Below, in pieces: positions 61,954-64,000 of a DNA stretch of 64,000 bases. Every line of letters starts with the position of its first letter. Positions within the stretch are counted from its first letter, which is position 1. This stretch comes from Cellulophaga sp. 20_2_10. Lineage in GTDB: Bacteria > Bacteroidota > Bacteroidia > Flavobacteriales > Flavobacteriaceae. The position numbers were made by a program, and so were the translations under genes. The notes beneath the pieces are model-generated. The model was not told where the DNA came from. It was given only the letters and a program-made list of their open reading frames with translations, and did no database searches. Where the stretch lies: the NCBI RefSeq assembly GCF_023476645.1, contig NZ_JAMCOJ010000003.1:186001-250000 (forward strand), given 5' to 3'.

Positions 61954-62796
61954 TTAGTCTAGTAAGTCTGCTATTTTTATTTGTGTAATCTTTGGTTGTT
62001 CTGTAATGGTGTTAAAAGAATCGGTTGTAAAAATGCCATCGTAATAGCTGCTTAGACTCTCCAAACCTTTACTAAAAATACCGTGGCTAACAGCAAGGTA
62101 TAAATTGCCGGCATTCTTGTTTCTTAATTCTTGTGCTAAGCCATTAAAAGTTCCGCCACCATCGCAGATATCATCTACAACCAAACAATCTTTACCTTGA
62201 AGGTCATCTGTATATACTTTAAACCCCGATAATTTACCAGTCTTTACGTCTCTAGACTTAGAACATTCTACAACCTCTTTACCTCCTAAATATTCAGATA
62301 CTTTGTATATTTTTTTAAGAGCACCTCCGTCTGGAGAAATTAAAACTATAGTGTTATTTAAGGTCGATAGTACTTTTTCTATAAACGTGTAATTTGTAAC
62401 GGTAGTACAGTTGTTTAATAGGGCAGGAGTAACCTCTGAGTGTGGGTCGTAAACAGTAACTTCATCTAATTGAAGGCTATTTATAAGATCTGCATATACT
62501 TTTACAGATAGTGATTCACCAGAGACCATTAATCTGTCTTGTCTAGCAGCCGGAAAATATGGGATAAAAACTTTTATAATCTTTACGCCCATACGTTTTA
62601 GTGCATCTACGGTTATTAGCAGTAAGCCTACATCGTTAAAAGATTGGAGTCTGTGTGTTACTGTTGTAGTTTCTTGGATATTAAAATTGTCTTCAATTTT
62701 AATATGTGGCTCTCCACCAGAAAATAAAAACGACTTATATTCGATGCTTTTCTGATTTGGAAACGGATTAAACTGTGGATCTAAATTTAGTATCAT
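61954..62796 (-). CDS. Ribose-phosphate pyrophosphokinase-like protein for NAD salvage
   Basis: A 280-residue PRPP synthetase-family protein, shorter than the usual ~310-315. The PRPP-binding loop reads VDDICDGGGTF (near 210), close to the canonical VDDIxDTxGT. It also carries PYFPAARQDR (near 80) and YDPHSEVTP (near 115). These features support a working enzyme that would supply PRPP directly to the nicotinamide phosphoribosyltransferase encoded next, as in NAD gene clusters of other bacteria and phages. Its ATG at 62796 overlaps the NrtR-type operator. It is the first gene of the prs-nadV operon. Confidence 0.86.
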   Translation of the reverse strand: MILNLDPQFNPFPNQKSIEYKSFLFSGGEPHIKIEDNFNIQETTTVTHRLQSFNDVGLLLITVDALKRMGVKIIKVFIPYFPAARQDRLMVSGESLSVKVYADLINSLQLDEVTVYDPHSEVTPALLNNCTTVTNYTFIEKVLSTLNNTIVLISPDGGALKKIYKVSEYLGGKEVVECSKSRDVKTGKLSGFKVYTDDLQGKDCLVVDDICDGGGTFNGLAQELRNKNAGNLYLAVSHGIFSKGLESLSSYYDGIFTTDSFNTITEQPKITQIKIADLLD

Positions 62797-62816
62797 TTGC
62801 GTTATTTTTACACAAA
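62796..62816. promoter_or_regulatory. NrtR-type operator over the prs-nadV promoter
   Basis: TTTGCGT-N7-ACACAAA, a 21-bp palindrome that overlaps the prs -7 box (62813-62820, minus strand) and the prs start codon. It is one of three copies in this locus (others at 62848 and 63555). The position suits repression by occlusion. Confidence 0.6.
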
Positions 62817-62842
62817 GTTAAATAAGTAAATGGATTAGCAAA
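62813..62842 (-). promoter_or_regulatory. Promoter of the prs-nadV operon
   Basis: Read on the minus strand: -33 TTTG (62842-62839), 18-bp spacer and -7 TAACTTTG (62820-62813), 17 bp before the ATG at 62796. Confidence 0.65.
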
Positions 62843-62847
62843 AACAT

Positions 62848-62868
62848 TTTGTGTTAAAGTTACGCAAA
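62848..62868. promoter_or_regulatory. Second NrtR-type operator
   Basis: TTTGTGT-N7-ACGCAAA, which overlaps the last codons and stop of nrtR and lies just upstream of the prs promoter. Its centre is 52 bp (about five turns) from the operator at 62796, which could allow joint binding or looping. Confidence 0.6.
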
Positions 62869-63552
62869 CTTAATTTCAAAATGCATCCCTTTCTTCTCTA
62901 AGGCTTTGTATTTGTTAGTGTCAAAGGTGAATAATTGTGCGGGTCTACCACTTCCTGCTTTTTGTTTTTCATCGGATTTTTTAATAAAATCGAAACTTAA
63001 TATCTTTTTTCTAAAGTTTCTTCGATCAATTTCTTGTTCCAAAATGGTAGCATATAAATGCTCTAAATCTGAAAACGGAAACTTTTTTGGAAGCAAATCA
63101 AAGCCAATTGGTTGGTAGTGTAGTTTAGCTTTTAATCTCTTAAAAGCAGTGTTTATAATTAAATTATGATCGAACGGTAAAGCTGGTGTATTGTTTATGT
63201 TTTGCCATTTTACATCTTGCGCATCTGTGGCTGCACTTAATTTAAATTTCTCTGGATTAACTAGGGCAAAATAGGATACAGATATTACCTGGTTTCTTTG
63301 GTCACGATTAATATCGTCTCCAAACGTATATAGTTGTTCTAGGTAGTTTACAGTAATACCTGCCTCTTCTTGTAGTTCTCTGTGTACTGCCGTGGTTAGT
63401 GTTTCACCATTTTGTACTAAGCCTCCTGGTAAAACCCATTGGTCTTTGTAATGGCCATATTTTTGTTGTACTAATAAAATATAAAGTGCGTTATCTTGAT
63501 AGCCAAAAACAACAGCATCTACAGCTATTTTTATGTTCTGATTGTTCTGCAT
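62860..63552 (-). CDS. nrtR: NrtR-type Nudix transcriptional regulator of NAD metabolism
   Basis: A 230-residue two-domain protein. The N-terminal Nudix domain has an intact Nudix box (about 44-66: G-x5-E-x7-RELQEEAGI) so it may bind or hydrolyse ADP-ribose derivatives. The C-terminal winged-helix domain (about 145-230) has FRKKILSFDF and GRPAQLFTFD, matching the NrtR DNA-binding fold. NrtR proteins repress NAD-synthesis genes and release DNA when ADP-ribose or related nucleotides rise. It is upstream of the prs-nadV operon on the same strand and has the same palindrome at its own start, so it is likely autoregulated and represses the operon. Confidence 0.85.
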   Translation of the reverse strand: MQNNQNIKIAVDAVVFGYQDNALYILLVQQKYGHYKDQWVLPGGLVQNGETLTTAVHRELQEEAGITVNYLEQLYTFGDDINRDQRNQVISVSYFALVNPEKFKLSAATDAQDVKWQNINNTPALPFDHNLIINTAFKRLKAKLHYQPIGFDLLPKKFPFSDLEHLYATILEQEIDRRNFRKKILSFDFIKKSDEKQKAGSGRPAQLFTFDTNKYKALEKKGMHFEIKFA

Positions 63553-63554
63553 AA

Positions 63555-63575
63555 TATGTGTAGTATATACGCAAA
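63555..63575. promoter_or_regulatory. Third NrtR-type operator, upstream of nrtR
   Basis: TATGTGT-N7-ACGCAAA, one mismatch from the consensus TTTGYGT-N7-ACRCAAA. It lies 3 bp before the nrtR ATG and overlaps the -7 box TATTTTTG (minus strand, 63579-63572). Confidence 0.55.
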
Positions 63576-63579
63576 AATA
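63572..63579 (-). promoter_or_regulatory. -7 box of nrtR
   Basis: Read on minus this is TATTTTTG, a perfect TAnnTTTG, 20 bp before the nrtR ATG at 63552. It overlaps the operator at 63555-63575. Confidence 0.6.
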
Positions 63580-63636
63580 CAGGTTTTATTATCTGAGAAA
63601 AAAATAAAGAATACTTTGTTTAAAAATAGGTTGACT

Positions 63637-63966
63637 TTAATGTGCAGTGCTATTTGAAAAGAAGTTCATTATAATAACACCAGCTACAATTAAGCTTATC
63701 CCTAAAATAGCAGGAAAATCTAAAGTTTGTTTAAAAATTACAACCGAAATTATTGCTGTAATAACAATACCTAGGCCTCCCCAAATTGCATATGCAACTC
63801 CTAGCGGAATATATTTTAATGCCTGTGAAAAAAAGAAAAAAGAAATAACATACGATACTATTGTTACAATAGTCGGTATTGTTTTTGTAAACCCGTTTGA
63901 GGTTTGCATAAAGCTAGATCCAACAATTTCAAAAACAATTGCTAGTGCTAAAAATAAATATTTCAT
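63637..63966 (-). CDS. Small multidrug resistance (SMR) family efflux protein
   Basis: A 109-residue four-helix membrane protein. The functional membrane glutamate is E13 (FEIVGSSFM), and the helix-3 signature IPLGVAYAIWGGLGIV (about 53-68) is present. SMR proteins work as antiparallel dimers that exchange protons for cationic drugs, guanidinium or polyamines. Sequence does not separate the drug (EmrE), guanidinium (Gdx/SugE) and spermidine (MdtIJ) branches firmly; YAIWGGLG occurs in several. Monocistronic, on the edge of the window. Confidence 0.92.
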   Translation of the reverse strand: MKYLFLALAIVFEIVGSSFMQTSNGFTKTIPTIVTIVSYVISFFFFSQALKYIPLGVAYAIWGGLGIVITAIISVVIFKQTLDFPAILGISLIVAGVIIMNFFSNSTAH

Positions 63967-64000
63967 TATTTAACCTAGGTATAAGTCTACTAAGCCTGTT

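Noticed and set aside
1-64000. CRISPR array or cas genes
   Set aside because: No regularly spaced direct repeats of 24-40 bp and no Cas protein motifs were seen.
1-64000. tRNA, rRNA or tmRNA genes
   Set aside because: Gaps between genes were read for TTC-type T-loop and anticodon-stem patterns and none was convincing. A tRNAscan or Infernal search would settle this.
1-64000. Insertion sequences, prophage or defence islands
   Set aside because: No transposase, integrase, phage structural, restriction-modification or toxin-antitoxin gene is recognisable; composition looks even across the window.

Overview
The window is about 64 kb of low-GC chromosomal DNA from a member of the Bacteroidota, most likely a marine Flavobacteriaceae (Cellulophaga/Maribacter-like; the genus is a guess). 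The evidence is: TonB-dependent receptors with an N-terminal carboxypeptidase-like domain, DUF3078, DUF1080, DUF3109 and DUF5117-type metalloprotease families, a LytTR regulator with a TPR histidine kinase, near absence of Shine-Dalgarno sequences, and many Bacteroidota-type promoters (-7 box TAnnTTTG, sometimes with a -33 TTG/TTTG about 17-20 nt upstream). Genes are densely packed, mostly core metabolism. I see no insertion sequence, prophage, CRISPR array, rRNA or tRNA.

Layout. 1-1065: 5' part of a TonB-dependent receptor (minus). 1281-8945: aspS, ClC channel, small membrane protein, cold-shock protein, tadA (minus), dxs and a DUF3078 outer-membrane protein. 8942-10285: dgt (minus). 10600-14172: a phosphate-type porin and a PiT phosphate transporter with a PhoU-like tail, both preceded by matching 11-bp-phased repeats that look like a Pho box. 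14292-18728: a LolA-like secreted protein, a large secreted zinc protease (minus) and a lipoprotein. 18733-20772: yicC-gmk-nadD operon (minus).

20966-29936 holds three operons that appear to work together on oxidised sugars: two DUF1080 lipoproteins with a TIM-barrel isomerase; a Gfo/Idh/MocA dehydrogenase with a lipoprotein isomerase; and a GMC flavoprotein dehydrogenase with its Tat-type small subunit and a Tat-type hydroxypyruvate-isomerase-like protein. This fits a (partly periplasmic) 3-keto-glycoside pathway. An ASCH-domain gene sits between them. 30469-34059: nrdB-nrdA (minus). An 885-bp gap follows, with a small secreted ORF and an imperfect long inverted repeat. 34945-37653: LytTR regulator and histidine kinase. 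37633-39138: DUF3109, MarC and a small membrane protein.

39213-45838: tetR-tolC-adaptor-RND efflux operon (minus) with a clear palindromic operator on the tetR promoter. 45983-46957: polyprenyl diphosphate synthase. 46963-55507: a metal locus, with a TonB receptor-thioredoxin-secreted protein operon facing mntR and a Mn/Zn-type ABC importer whose two permeases each carry a winged-helix-like C-terminal tail. 55561-57924: small membrane proteins and a carboxypeptidase-like-domain protein. 58202-60406: a Cys-tailed mini-protein, an acyl-CoA dehydrogenase and a TrmN6-type methylase. 60479-63552: NAD salvage genes prs-like and nadV with the Nudix regulator nrtR, tied together by three copies of one palindrome, TTTGYGT-N7-ACRCAAA. 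63637-63966: an SMR efflux protein.

The best-supported new observations are regulatory: the NrtR-type operators, the TetR operator, the MntR-type site over the receptor promoter and the phosphate repeats. The best protein-level oddity is the winged-helix tails on the metal permeases. No wholly unfamiliar multi-gene system is evident.
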